In this document: positions 24,270-31,895 of the stretch, piece by piece
How the letters are laid out: each line of letters starts with the position of its first letter
How positions within the stretch are numbered: the stretch's first letter is position 1
Assembly: GCA_033856535.1 (NCBI GenBank)
Contig: JAWVEV010000021.1
Span: forward strand, 1-36,192
Origin: JAWVEV01 sp033856535
GTDB taxonomy: Bacteria; Actinomycetota; Thermoleophilia; Miltoncostaeales; Miltoncostaeaceae
DNA length: 36,192 nucleotides
Direction: 5' to 3'
Program-made: the position numbers and the translations under genes
Notes under the pieces: generated by a model
Told to the model about the DNA's origin: nothing
The model's database searches: none
The model's input: the letters and a program-made list of their open reading frames with translations, nothing else

Positions 24270-26705
24270 TCAGACCGTGACGCGCAGGACCAGCACGGCC
24301 ATGTCGTCCCGCAGCGGGCCGGCCTGGAAGGTCGTGACGGCGTCCTCGACCCGGGCGGCCAGCGCCTCGGCCGAGGCTCCCGGCGCCCCGGCGAGCGTGC
24401 GCCGCAGCCGCTCCTCGCCGAAGAGCTCCCCGCCGGTGCGGGCCTCCGTGACCCCGTCGGTGTAGAGCACCAGCGCGTCGCCGGGGGCCAGGGCGACGGT
24501 CTGGTCCTCGAGGTTGGTCTCGGCGAAGGGGCCGAGCATGCGCCCCGGGTGCCCGATCCAGTCGGTCCGCCCGTCGGCTCGGAGCACCAGCGGCAGCGGG
24601 TGGCCGGCGGTGGCGACCGTCGCCCGGAAGCCGCGCGGCGTGGGCACCAGCCGGACGTAGAGCACCGTGAAGAAGCGCGTGTCGTCGCCCCGCTCGCTGC
24701 GGATCAGCTCGTTCAGGTCGTCGAGCAGCCGGCTCGGCGCCGGGTCATGGCGGCCCAGCGCGCGGATGCCGTGCCGGGCCAGCGAGGTGAGCGCGGCGGC
24801 CTCGACGCCCTTGCCGCAGACGTCGCCGATGGCGGCGCCCCACGCCCGGCCGGCGGCGAAGAGGTCGTAGAAGTCGCCGCCGACCTCGGCGCCCTCCCCC
24901 ATCGGCGCGTACCGGGCGGCCGCCTCCAGGCCGGGGATCCGGGGCAGGCCCGGCGGCAGCAGGCTCTGCTGCAGCACCTGCGCGATGCGCCGCTCCTCGG
25001 TCAGGAGGCGCAGGTTGTCGACCGCCAGACCGGCGCGGCGGCCGAGCAGGCGCATCAGGTTGACGTCCTCCTCCGCGTAGCGCCGGCCGGGCCGGTCGAC
25101 GACCGCGGTCAGGATCCCGAGCGTGCGATCGCGCGCCTGCAGGGGCACGGCGATCGCCGACCAGGGACCGGAGGCGTCCGAGGTCGCCACCGGCATCCCC
25201 TCCCGGAGCACCCGCGCGGCGGTGGCGCGGCGCGCGGCCGCCAGCGCCCCGCCGCCGACGCCCTCGCGGAGGGCCCGCTCCTCGTCGGCGCCGAGGCCCT
25301 CGATGGCCACCAGCCGCGGGCGGCCCTCGCGGTCGCGCAGGTCGATCGCCACCGCGTCGGCCATCGTGGGCACCAGCAGGCGGGCCAGGCCGGCGAGGCG
25401 CACCTCCTCGTCCGGGCCGACGTCGAGCATCGTCCCGAGGTCCGACAGCAGCTGGAGGCGCGCCTGCGCCCAGACCCGGTCGGTGATGTCCTCGACGAAT
25501 GCGCCGACCGCGGTGATCTCGTCCGAGAGCGGGTCGCGGACCGGATACCAGCTCTCCTGCAGGTGCCGCGCCGGCCCGCCCACGCCGGCCGCGTCGCGGG
25601 TGGCGATCACGTCGACCGCCGACTCGCCGCCGGCGAGCACGCGCTCGACCAGCGCCCGGTGGAAGCCCGCGGGCTGCGAGGCGTCGCCGCCCTCGGGCAG
25701 CAGCTCCTCGGGCCGGCGGCCGAGGTGGGCCTCGAGCCCCATGCCGGTGATCGCGGCCAGCGCGGGGTTGGCGCGCAGCAGCCGCCCGTCCCGCGAGAGC
25801 AGGGCGAAGCCGATCGGCGCGGCGTCGAGCACCAGGTCGAGCAGCCGGCGCGACTCACGCGAGGCGACGTCGAGGGCGCGCAGGTCGGTGACGTCGGCGC
25901 ACGACCCGATGTGGCCCAGGAAGCGGCCGCCCGCCTCGGCCCGCGGCACGCCCCGGTCGGCGATCAGGCGGTACTCGCCGTCGGCCCCGCGCAGGCGGTA
26001 CTCGACCTCGAGCTCCTTCGCGCCCTCGACGGCCTCGCGCAGCGCCGCCACGAGGCGCGGCAGGTCATCCGGGTGCACCGCCCGCTGCCAGCCGTCCTCG
26101 AGCTCGTCCTCGAGGGCCCCGCCGGTCAGCTCGAGCCAGCGCCGGTTGACGAACGTGCGCCGGCCGCGGTCATCGCCCATCCAGACCATCGCCGGCAGGG
26201 CGTCGGCCAGGGTGGTGAAGGACGCGCTCTCGTCGATCATCCGCCGCGCCGCGCGCTCGCGCTCGCTGATCTCCTCGACCACCGCGACCGCGCCGACGGT
26301 CCCGCCGCCCGGCGCGAGGATCGGGTGCAGCGTCATGAGCCGGAAGCGGTCGCCGTCGACACCGTTGCTCCAGCGGACCTCGTCGTGGGCCACCCGCCCG
26401 GTGCGCGCCACGCGCAGCGCCAGGGCTTCCATGGCGTCCCCCACCGGGCCCGGCAGCACGTCGGTCACCGGCCGGTCCACGTGATCCTCGGCGGCGATCC
26501 CGTCGAGCCCCGCCAACGCCTCGTTCGCCCATGCGTAGCGCCGGGCGCCGTCGATCAGCGCGATGCCGAGCCCGCAGCCGCGGACCAGGGTCTCGAGCAG
26601 GGCGCCCGCCGTGGCGGGCGAGGCGACCGCCGCGGCGAGGAGCGCGGTGCCGCCCTCGGCGACCGCCGCGGCGTCTTCGTCGTGCTCGCCGGGTCTCGGG
26701 GCCAT
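24270..26705 (-). CDS. Triple-PAS, GAF, SpoIIE-type PP2C phosphatase
   Basis: 811 aa, no membrane segment. Three PAS domains at about 40-150, 160-275 and 285-410, the second with PAC-like VEYRLRGADGEYRLIADRGVP; a GAF domain at about 418-570; a linker helix RRIAQVLQQSLLPPGLP typical of RsbU/SpoIIE proteins; and a PP2C domain with metal-binding acidic residues in VGGDFYDLF (Asp611), IGDVCGKG (Asp628) and LYTDGVTEA, ending RDDMAVLVLRV. Such phosphatases dephosphorylate STAS anti-sigma antagonists in response to signals sensed by PAS/GAF. A STAS protein is encoded about 1.3 kb away (27997-28350), but no anti-sigma kinase is in the window. The ATG at 26705 is 9 nt from TATCGT, suggesting a leaderless start. 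Confidence 0.92.
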   Translation of the reverse strand: MAPRPGEHDEDAAAVAEGGTALLAAAVASPATAGALLETLVRGCGLGIALIDGARRYAWANEALAGLDGIAAEDHVDRPVTDVLPGPVGDAMEALALRVARTGRVAHDEVRWSNGVDGDRFRLMTLHPILAPGGGTVGAVAVVEEISERERAARRMIDESASFTTLADALPAMVWMGDDRGRRTFVNRRWLELTGGALEDELEDGWQRAVHPDDLPRLVAALREAVEGAKELEVEYRLRGADGEYRLIADRGVPRAEAGGRFLGHIGSCADVTDLRALDVASRESRRLLDLVLDAAPIGFALLSRDGRLLRANPALAAITGMGLEAHLGRRPEELLPEGGDASQPAGFHRALVERVLAGGESAVDVIATRDAAGVGGPARHLQESWYPVRDPLSDEITAVGAFVEDITDRVWAQARLQLLSDLGTMLDVGPDEEVRLAGLARLLVPTMADAVAIDLRDREGRPRLVAIEGLGADEERALREGVGGGALAAARRATAARVLREGMPVATSDASGPWSAIAVPLQARDRTLGILTAVVDRPGRRYAEEDVNLMRLLGRRAGLAVDNLRLLTEERRIAQVLQQSLLPPGLPRIPGLEAAARYAPMGEGAEVGGDFYDLFAAGRAWGAAIGDVCGKGVEAAALTSLARHGIRALGRHDPAPSRLLDDLNELIRSERGDDTRFFTVLYVRLVPTPRGFRATVATAGHPLPLVLRADGRTDWIGHPGRMLGPFAETNLEDQTVALAPGDALVLYTDGVTEARTGGELFGEERLRRTLAGAPGASAEALAARVEDAVTTFQAGPLRDDMAVLVLRVTV

Positions 26706-26714
26706 CGCGAGTCC

Positions 26715-26720
26715 ACGATA
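26715..26720 (-). promoter_or_regulatory. Putative -10 (TATCGT) for leaderless phosphatase gene
   Basis: TATCGT on the minus strand ends 9 nt before the ATG at 26705 with no Shine-Dalgarno sequence, in the 96-nt gap shared with the divergent mgtC-like gene. Confidence 0.4.
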
Positions 26721-26801
26721 CTTCGGGTCCGGACCGGCCCACCACACCCGGGAGCCATTTCCGGACATCCGGCCGGGGAACCGGGGCCGCGGGGAGGCTC
26801 T

Positions 26802-27473
26802 TTGGACATCAGCACCTGGGAGATCGTGGCCCGGCTGGGGGCGGCCGCCGGCCTCGCCGCGATCGTCGGGCTGGAGCGCGAGCTCCGCGGGCATCCCGCC
26901 GGCCTGCGCACGCATGCCCTCGTGGCGCTCGGCGCGGCCCTGTTCACGATCGCCGGGGCCTACGGCTTCCCCGAGTACGCGCGCGGCGCCAACATCGACC
27001 CCTCCCGGGTGGCGGCCCAGGTCGCGACCGGCATCGGCTTCGTCGGCGCGGGGGCCATCCTCAAGATCGGCGTGAGCGTCCGGGGGCTCACCACCGCGGC
27101 CACGCTCTGGCTCAGCGGCGCGCTCGGCGTCGCGGCCGGGGCGGGCATGTACGAGGCCGCCTTCGCGGGCACGGCCTGCATCATCGTCGTCGTCCTGGGG
27201 CTCCGGCTGCTGCGCGGCCTCGTTCGCAAGGACGTGCAGCTGGCCGTGGAGTATCAGCACGGCCACGGGACGCTCGGCTGGCTGATCCTCGAGCTCGAGC
27301 GGCGCGGGGCCGCGGTCGGCGCCGTGCGACTGGCGTCCGACGAGGAGGTGGGCGAGGGGGTGCGGCGCGTGAACGTCCGGGTCTCGCGCCGCGACGCGGA
27401 CCTGGAGATGCTGATCGACGAGGTGCGCCGGCGGCCCGAGGTCCGCCAGGTCGAGATCGAGGAGGACAGCTGA
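26802..27473 (+). CDS. MgtC/SapB family membrane protein
   Basis: 223 aa from a TTG at 26802, with GGGGAGG 5 nt upstream. The N-terminal MgtC domain has the family's GLERELRGHPAGLRTHALVALGAALFTI pattern (GLERE at 23-27) and glycine-rich helices (ATGIGFVGAGAILK, GLTTAATLWLSGALGVAAGAGMY); the C-terminus is a soluble ACT-like domain (HGTLGWLILELERRGAAVGAVRL, RRPEVRQVEIEE). MgtC proteins modulate ATP synthase and survival at low magnesium in pathogens; in free-living actinobacteria the role is less clear. It ends directly against the convergent DUF402 gene (TGATCA). Confidence 0.87.
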   Translation: MDISTWEIVARLGAAAGLAAIVGLERELRGHPAGLRTHALVALGAALFTIAGAYGFPEYARGANIDPSRVAAQVATGIGFVGAGAILKIGVSVRGLTTAATLWLSGALGVAAGAGMYEAAFAGTACIIVVVLGLRLLRGLVRKDVQLAVEYQHGHGTLGWLILELERRGAAVGAVRLASDEEVGEGVRRVNVRVSRRDADLEMLIDEVRRRPEVRQVEIEEDS

Positions 27474-27983
27474 TCAGGTGATGCCGGCCTCCGCGGCGAG
27501 GGCGCCGTCGAAGGGCCAGCGGCGGTCCGCGTGGCGCTCGGCGGCGTCGCGGAGCGCGGCCCAGGCGCACTCGCGCATCTCGTCCGGGTAGCCCATCTCG
27601 ATCGCCCGCCGGCGGAACTGCTCCCGGTCCAGCAGCCGGACCTCGCCGTCGTCGATCTCGAGGTCCAGGTCGAGGTCGACGAAGCGCAGCACGCCTCCGG
27701 CGGCGGGCTCGACCGGCGCACAGGCGTCCACCGTGTAGGCGGCCGGCCGCCCGTCGGGGCCCAGGGTCGCCGTGACCACCCAGCAGCGGCCGGTCGTGAC
27801 CGAGATCTGGTCGTGCTCGGCGCGCTCGACGGTCCCCTTGCGCGGCCGCGCGATCGCCGTGCCCGCCGCGGTGCGCCAGGCCTGCACGGGCGGCCGCGCC
27901 GGCAGCAGCAGCGCCGGCCAGCGCGCGGATACCGACCCGTCCCACTTGGCCTTCTCGACCGTGATCGGGGTGGGGCCCGTCAC
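27474..27983 (-). CDS. DUF402 domain protein
   Basis: 169 aa from a GTG at 27983. The C-terminal half carries the DUF402 pattern: RFVDLDLDLEIDDGEVRLLDREQF (about 100-123), then QFRRRAIEMGYPDEMRECAW. Members include FAU-1-like RNA-binding proteins and nucleoside di/triphosphate phosphatases; which applies here is unknown. The middle (HDQISVTTGRCWVVTATLGPDG) is beta-rich. It follows the STAS gene by 13 nt, so they are probably co-transcribed. The 3' end abuts the MgtC-like stop. Confidence 0.8.
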   Translation of the reverse strand: MTGPTPITVEKAKWDGSVSARWPALLLPARPPVQAWRTAAGTAIARPRKGTVERAEHDQISVTTGRCWVVTATLGPDGRPAAYTVDACAPVEPAAGGVLRFVDLDLDLEIDDGEVRLLDREQFRRRAIEMGYPDEMRECAWAALRDAAERHADRRWPFDGALAAEAGIT

Positions 27984-27996
27984 GGCCGGGATCGGC

Positions 27997-28350
27997 TCAG
28001 GCGGTCGGCGGGGCCTCGAGCGCGCTCGGGTCGGCCACCACCTCGATGTGGTCGCCCACGAGGGTCAGCTCGAGCAGGCGGCCGACCGGGCCGGTCGGCG
28101 GCGCCACGACCACGAAGCGCCGGCTCTCGGCCTGCGCGCGGCTGACCGCGTTCAGGATGGTCCGCAGCGCCGAGGAGTCGATCAGCTCCAGGTCGCGGAG
28201 GTCCAGCGCCAGGATCGGCGGCGCCTCGCTCTCGAGCAGCGCGAGCGCGCTCTCGACCTCGGGGACCGAGGCCAGGTCGAAGTCGCCCGAGACGGGAAGG
28301 ATGCGCACGTCGCCGGTGGCGGCGATCGTGCCGATCTGGAACCCGCTCAC
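27997..28350 (-). CDS. STAS-domain anti-sigma factor antagonist
   Basis: 117 aa. SpoIIAA/RsbV-like: beta strand VRILPVSGDFDLASVPEVESAL, then LALDLRDLELIDSSALRTIL with the DS motif at 58-59 (Ser59 is the expected phosphorylation site), then RFVVVAPPTGPVGRLLELTLV. In partner switching, the unphosphorylated STAS protein binds an anti-sigma kinase and frees a sigma factor; SpoIIE phosphatases reactivate it. The large PAS/GAF/SpoIIE phosphatase nearby is a candidate partner. GTG start; upstream is the 55-aa membrane protein (20-nt gap). Confidence 0.9.
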   Translation of the reverse strand: MSGFQIGTIAATGDVRILPVSGDFDLASVPEVESALALLESEAPPILALDLRDLELIDSSALRTILNAVSRAQAESRRFVVVAPPTGPVGRLLELTLVGDHIEVVADPSALEAPPTA

Positions 28351-28369
28351 GAGCGCGGGTGGAGGTCGC

Positions 28370-28537
28370 TCAGTACCACTTCCCCTTCGCGAAGCCGCCG
28401 AAGGCGACCAGGCCGATCAGGGCGATGATAATCCCCAGCAGGTTGCTGCCGAACAGGATCACGAGGATCCCGACGATCACGAGGATGCCCCCGAGGCCGA
28501 TCCCGCCCAGCTTCGACGAATCCTTGGTCCGCGCCAT
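28370..28537 (-). CDS. Small membrane protein, 55 aa
   Basis: MARTKDSSKLGGIGLGG followed by two hydrophobic stretches (about 13-32, ILVIVGILVILFG; and 34-48, LLGIIIALIGLVAFGG) and a basic KGKWY end. The ATG follows a GAGGGGGG ribosome-binding site. Third positions are mostly G or C. It lies upstream of the STAS gene on the same strand with a 20-nt gap. Resembles tiny actinobacterial two-helix proteins; function unknown. Confidence 0.65.
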   Translation of the reverse strand: MARTKDSSKLGGIGLGGILVIVGILVILFGSNLLGIIIALIGLVAFGGFAKGKWY

Positions 28538-28621
28538 CCGTCCCCCCTCGACGTGCGGCCGCGCCGCGCGGCCGGTCCGCCCGAGCGTACCCCCTCCCCC
28601 GCCCCGACAAACGGAGGCGGG

Positions 28622-29056
28622 TCAGGCTGAGGAAGGCTCGCCCCAGGCGGTCGCGACCAGCGTCCGCGATCCGCCGCGCTCGCGGTGCTCGCAGAGGTAG
28701 ATCCCCTGCCAGGTGCCGAGCGCCAGCCGCCCGCCGCTGACCGGCAGCGTGAGCGACGGCCCGATGAGGACCGCCTTCACGTGGGCCGGCATGTCGTCGG
28801 GCCCCTCCAGGTCGTGGCGGAACCAGGGCGTCTCGTCGGGGACGGCCCGGCGGAACCACTCCTCGAGGTCGCGCCGCACGTCCGGGCTGGCGTCCTCGTT
28901 CAGGGCCAGCGAGGCCGACGTGTGGCGGATGAAGAGGTGGAGCAGGCCCACCCGCAGGCCGCCGAGCTCGGGCAGGGCGTCCTCCACCTCCCGGGTGACC
29001 AGGTGGATCCCGCGCTCGCGCGGCGCGAGGGCGAAGGTGCGCTGGACCCAGGTCAC
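28622..29056 (-). CDS. YjbQ/UPF0047 family protein
   Basis: 144 aa from a GTG at 29056. Family signature elements: VGLLHLFIRHTSASLALNED, DVRRDLEEWFRRAVP, MPAHVKAVLIGPSLTLPVSGGRLALGTWQGIYLCEHR. YjbQ proteins have weak thiamine phosphate synthase-like activity in some bacteria; their main role is unclear. The start was chosen at the conserved VTWVQRTF; it lies 4 nt after the stop of a 43-aa membrane ORF, so coupling is likely. A 70-nt region before the next gene shows no further ORF. Confidence 0.87.
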   Translation of the reverse strand: MTWVQRTFALAPRERGIHLVTREVEDALPELGGLRVGLLHLFIRHTSASLALNEDASPDVRRDLEEWFRRAVPDETPWFRHDLEGPDDMPAHVKAVLIGPSLTLPVSGGRLALGTWQGIYLCEHRERGGSRTLVATAWGEPSSA

Positions 29057-29060
29057 CGGA

Positions 29061-29192
29061 TCACGGGCCGAGGCCGTCGAGGACGCCGATGAGGTCCAGC
29101 AGGGCGAGGAAGATGAGGATCGCGGCGGCGGCCGCGTACCAGGCCCAAGCGGGAGTGCGGCGCTCATGGGACGGGTCGGGCACGGACCCCAT
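29061..29192 (-). CDS. Tiny single-helix membrane ORF, 43 aa
   Basis: MGSVPDPSHERR leads into one hydrophobic helix (WAWYAAAAAILIFLALLDLIG) and a short VLDGLGP tail. The stop is 4 nt before the YjbQ GTG, suggesting coupled translation. No strong ribosome-binding site was seen. Short length makes this tentative. Confidence 0.45.
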   Translation of the reverse strand: MGSVPDPSHERRTPAWAWYAAAAAILIFLALLDLIGVLDGLGP

Positions 29193-29264
29193 GATGAGAG
29201 CCGGGGCCGCCCGGCTCAACGGCCGTCCGTCCCCCGCGCGGCGGCCGCATGGACGCGTGCACGC

Positions 29265-29500
29265 CTCGCGGCGGGGATCGACCCGGTCGCCGAGCTGGCC
29301 GGCAACCGCGTCGTGGTCCGCGTGCCGGTGGACATCACCTGCTTCGTGCCCGGACCCAAGACCGCCTACGTCTCGCTGTCGGTCACCCAGGCGTCGGCGG
29401 GTCGGTCTCCGCCTGCCCCGAGCCGGTCGCCGAGGCGACGGCGGGGGCCTGCGAGTCGCTGGACGCCGAGGCGCAGGACCTCCTGCTGCTCCGGAAACTG
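29265..29500 (+). pseudogene. Frameshifted remnant of an unidentified protein gene
   Basis: In one plus-strand frame 29277-29396 reads IDPVAELAGNRVVVRVPVDI and continues TCFVPGPKTAYVSLSVTQAS, almost every codon ending in G or C. From about 29396 the same coding character continues in the next frame (GGSVSACPEPVAEATAGACE, SLDAEAQDLLLL), as if one base were lost near 29395. There is no start codon upstream in the first frame and no stop before the next hairpin. The beta-strand-rich, cysteine-containing text looks like an exported domain, but no family was recognised. A sequencing error is an alternative to true decay. Confidence 0.45.
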
Positions 29501-29520
29501 CGAGTCTGTTGCCGCACGGT

Positions 29521-29546
29521 CCGGGCGCGCGGCACGGCGCGCCCGG
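29521..29546. terminator. Perfect GC hairpin
   Basis: CCGGGCGCGC (29521-29530) pairs perfectly with GCGCGCCCGG (29537-29546) around GGCACG. It lies 26 nt past the stop of the DUF4235 gene (minus strand) and just after the gene remnant (plus strand), so it could terminate either. Confidence 0.6.
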
Positions 29547-29571
29547 ATCTGCATCTCTTCCGGCGCCGTCC

Positions 29572-29835
29572 TCAGTCCCCCGGCCAGGTCCCGGTCAGCT
29601 TGCGGAAGGCCTCGGCCCCGCCGCGGTCCACCGCCGCCTTGACCGCCGCGAACACCGCGCCCTCGATCGCCGCCGCGGGCACCACCTTGGCCCAGCCCTG
29701 CTCGCGGTCGGTCGCGCTCGGGGGCTCGTCCTCGTCGGCCACCCACTGCCAGATCTTCTTGAAGAGCCTGCCGGCCAGGATGCCGCCGATCACGCCGAAG
29801 ACCAGGCCGAGCGGCTTGTAGAGCAGCTTCGTCAT
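29572..29835 (-). CDS. DUF4235 small membrane protein
   Basis: 87 aa. MTKLLYKPLGLVFGVIGGILAGRLFKKIW gives an N-terminal membrane helix, then an acidic linker, then a second hydrophobic helix (VVPAAAIEGAVFAAVKAAVDRGG) and a short TGTWPGD end, the DUF4235 arrangement. These proteins often accompany DUF3618 and phage-holin-like (DUF1469) genes in actinobacteria, as here. Function unknown. The ATG overlaps the DUF3618 stop. Confidence 0.85.
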   Translation of the reverse strand: MTKLLYKPLGLVFGVIGGILAGRLFKKIWQWVADEDEPPSATDREQGWAKVVPAAAIEGAVFAAVKAAVDRGGAEAFRKLTGTWPGD

Positions 29836-30047
29836 CGGATCGGCTCGCCGATCCCGGCGCGCTCGCGCCGGCGCAGGCGGGTCGTCATCAGCCGCGCGAG
29901 CCGTCCCACGTCCGCGGCGCGACGGCGCCCGAAGCGCCGGGCCTGCACCCGCAGGCTGGCCCGCGTCGCGAGCGCGTCGGCCGTAGCCGCCAGCTCGCTC
30001 CGCGTCACCGTGATCTCGCGCCGGATCGAATCCGGGTCCTGACCCAT
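29832..30047 (-). CDS. DUF3618 domain protein
   Basis: 71 aa. MGQDPDSIRREITVTRSELA then ATADALATRASLRVQARRF matches the DUF3618 pattern of an amphipathic helix (IRxEIxxTRxELxxTxDAL) followed by a basic tail. Usually encoded with DUF4235 and holin-like proteins; suspected membrane-associated stress role, unproven. It starts with an ATG inside the last 43 nt of the YihY-holin gene (different frame) and its stop overlaps the DUF4235 start. Confidence 0.82.
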   Translation of the reverse strand: MGQDPDSIRREITVTRSELAATADALATRASLRVQARRFGRRRAADVGRLARLMTTRLRRRERAGIGEPIR

Positions 30048-31420
30048 TCGACGTCCTCCCTCAGCGTCTCGACGGTCTCCTTCGGCGGCGGGGGCGTCGC
30101 CCGCCGCACCTGCCCGCGACCGGCGAGCGCCAGGCCGCCGGCCAGCGCCCCCAGCGCGACCGCGACGATCAGGGCGGCCAGCCACGCGGCGAGCACCAGC
30201 GCGAGCGCCACGATCGCCAGCGCGGTGGCCGCGCCCGCCAGCAGCACCCCGATCAGGCCGGCGCCGCCGAGCATCCCGGCGCCGATGCCGGCCTTCTTGC
30301 CCTTCTGGGCCAGCTCGGCCTGGGCCAGCGCGAGCTCCTGGCGGGCGAGCGTGCGCGTCCGGTCCGAGAGCCGGCGCACCAGCTCGGCCGTCGAGAGCTT
30401 CTCGAGGTCCTCTGGCCGGACGGCGCGGCCTCGCCCGGCCCCGTCGGCCGAGCCGTCGCCGTTGCCCAACAGGTCCTGCTCGGGCGCCTGGAGCTCGTGC
30501 TCGGCCGGCTCGCCCTGACGAAGCTCGCGGCTGCGCTCGGCCTCGGCGTTGAGCTCGGCCCCGAGCAGCAGCGCGATCGAGCTGATCCAGAGCCAGGTGA
30601 GCATCACGAACACCGCCGAGAGCGAGCCCCAGGTCTTGTTGTACGAGCCGAACATGCTCGTGTAGACCGAGAAGAGGCCCGAGGCGAGGAGCCAGACCAC
30701 GACCGCGACGACCGCCCCCGGGGACAGGAACGTCCAGCGCGGGTGGTCGACGTTCGGCCCCAGGTAGAGCAGCGTGGCGAAGGCCGCCAGCAGCCCGATG
30801 ATCAGGACCGGCCACTGCCCGGCCCACCAGATGAGGTCGACGGTCCCCTCCGCATTCACCGCCTCGCCAACCCACGAGGAGATGGCCGGTCCGAGGATCA
30901 GCAAGCCCATCACCAGCACGAGCGCGAACGTCACCGTCACGACCATCAGGAGCGCGATCAGCCGCTGGCGGATGAAGCTCCGCGTCTCGTCCCGCCCGTA
31001 GGCGCGGTTGAACGCGCGCATGAACGCGGTCATGGCCCCGCTGGTGGTCCAGAGCGCCAGGGCGAGGCCGACCCCGAAGACCGTGCCGGCGCCGCCGCCC
31101 TTGAGGCGCTTGAGCGAGTCCTCGAGCATCGTCGCGACCTCGGCCGGGATGATGCCGGTCATGCGGTCCGTGAGCGCGGTGATCTGGTCCGGGCTCATGA
31201 TCATCGTCGCGGCGCCCAGGACGACCAGCAGCGCGGCCGGGATCGCCAGGAACGAGTAGTAGGCGAGCGCCGCCGCCATGTCGGTCACGCCGTCGTCCAT
31301 GAAGCCCTTCAGCGTCCGGCGCGCGATCGCCTTGTAGTCGCGCGTCGAGAGGTCGTCGAGCCCGGGGTCGTGAAGCGTGGGCTCGCCGTGCTCGGGCAGG
31401 TGCTGGGGCGACTCGGGCAC
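30005..31420 (-). CDS. YihY/BrkB membrane protein fused to a phage-holin-like (DUF1469) domain
   Basis: 471 aa from a GTG at 31420, which has GGGGAG 9 nt upstream; a TTG at 31453 would add 11 residues. The N-terminal two thirds is YihY/BrkB: DMAAALAYYSFLAIPAALLVVLG, RAFNRAYG, RPFIRQ-like RSFIRQRLIALLMVV, GPNVDHPRW, LLASGLFSVYTSMFGSYNKTWG and LLLGAELNAEAERSR. After a linker, residues about 337-460 form a DUF1469/Phage_holin_3_6 domain: LSTAELVRRLSDRTRTLARQE, two helices, then PPPPKETVETLREDVEWV. These domains are normally separate genes. BrkB/YihY proteins are not RNases; their transport role is unproven. Overlaps DUF3618 and DUF4235 genes downstream. Confidence 0.88.
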   Translation of the reverse strand: MPESPQHLPEHGEPTLHDPGLDDLSTRDYKAIARRTLKGFMDDGVTDMAAALAYYSFLAIPAALLVVLGAATMIMSPDQITALTDRMTGIIPAEVATMLEDSLKRLKGGGAGTVFGVGLALALWTTSGAMTAFMRAFNRAYGRDETRSFIRQRLIALLMVVTVTFALVLVMGLLILGPAISSWVGEAVNAEGTVDLIWWAGQWPVLIIGLLAAFATLLYLGPNVDHPRWTFLSPGAVVAVVVWLLASGLFSVYTSMFGSYNKTWGSLSAVFVMLTWLWISSIALLLGAELNAEAERSRELRQGEPAEHELQAPEQDLLGNGDGSADGAGRGRAVRPEDLEKLSTAELVRRLSDRTRTLARQELALAQAELAQKGKKAGIGAGMLGGAGLIGVLLAGAATALAIVALALVLAAWLAALIVAVALGALAGGLALAGRGQVRRATPPPPKETVETLREDVEWVRTRIRSGARSR

Positions 31421-31460
31421 GCCGGCTTGCTCCCCGGTCGCCCCGCGCACCAAACGGGGT

Positions 31461-31841
31461 TCACATGGGGGTGTGGACGGACAGGATGTTGCCGCTGGGG
31501 TCGGTGAACCAGGCGATGTCCGGCCCCTGGCCGCGCGCGATGCCGCGCTCGTCCTGGTCGAAGCCCTCGTAGCGCTCGAACGTCACGCCCCGGGCGGCGA
31601 GCCCGTCGACGGCCGCGTCGATGTCGTCGACGATGAAGTTGAGGATCGTGAAGACGGCCGGGACGTGGTCGGCCTTGGCGTAGATCAGCGTCGGGCGGTC
31701 GCCGGCCAGCTCGAGCTGCATCAGGCCGCCCTCCTCGGACAGCGTCGTGACGCGCAGGCCGAGCGTCTCGGCGTAGAAGGCGCGCGCGGCGGCGAAGTCG
31801 CCGACCGCGAAGCCGCTGTAGGCCTGGGTGTCCGCGAACAT
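31461..31841 (-). CDS. VOC (glyoxalase/bleomycin resistance-like) protein
   Basis: 126 aa from an ATG at 31841 with GAGGAG 7-8 nt upstream. VOC fold: YSGFAVGDFAAARAFYAETLGLRV, then LELAGDRPTLIYAKADHVP, NFIVDDIDAAVDGLAARGVTFER and the C-terminal DIAWFTDPSGNILSVHT. A metal-binding enzyme or a small-molecule binding protein; substrate unknown. It is downstream of the SigG-like factor and hydrolase on the same strand, 54 nt from the hydrolase stop. Confidence 0.87.
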   Translation of the reverse strand: MFADTQAYSGFAVGDFAAARAFYAETLGLRVTTLSEEGGLMQLELAGDRPTLIYAKADHVPAVFTILNFIVDDIDAAVDGLAARGVTFERYEGFDQDERGIARGQGPDIAWFTDPSGNILSVHTPM

Positions 31842-31895
31842 CGGGTCACTCCTCTCATCGGGTACACCGGTGCAGACCGCCGCGAGGCCCGGAAC

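Noticed and set aside
26726..26772. GGTCCGGACC palindrome and CCGGA-CA-TCCGG inverted repeat before the mgtC-like gene as operators
   Set aside because: GC-only palindromes are frequent by chance in such GC-rich DNA; no AT-rich core or second copy.
24549..26800. Long plus-strand frame upstream of the mgtC-like gene as an N-terminal extension
   Set aside because: It reads antisense through the PAS/GAF/SpoIIE gene; real MgtC homology begins at the TTG at 26802.
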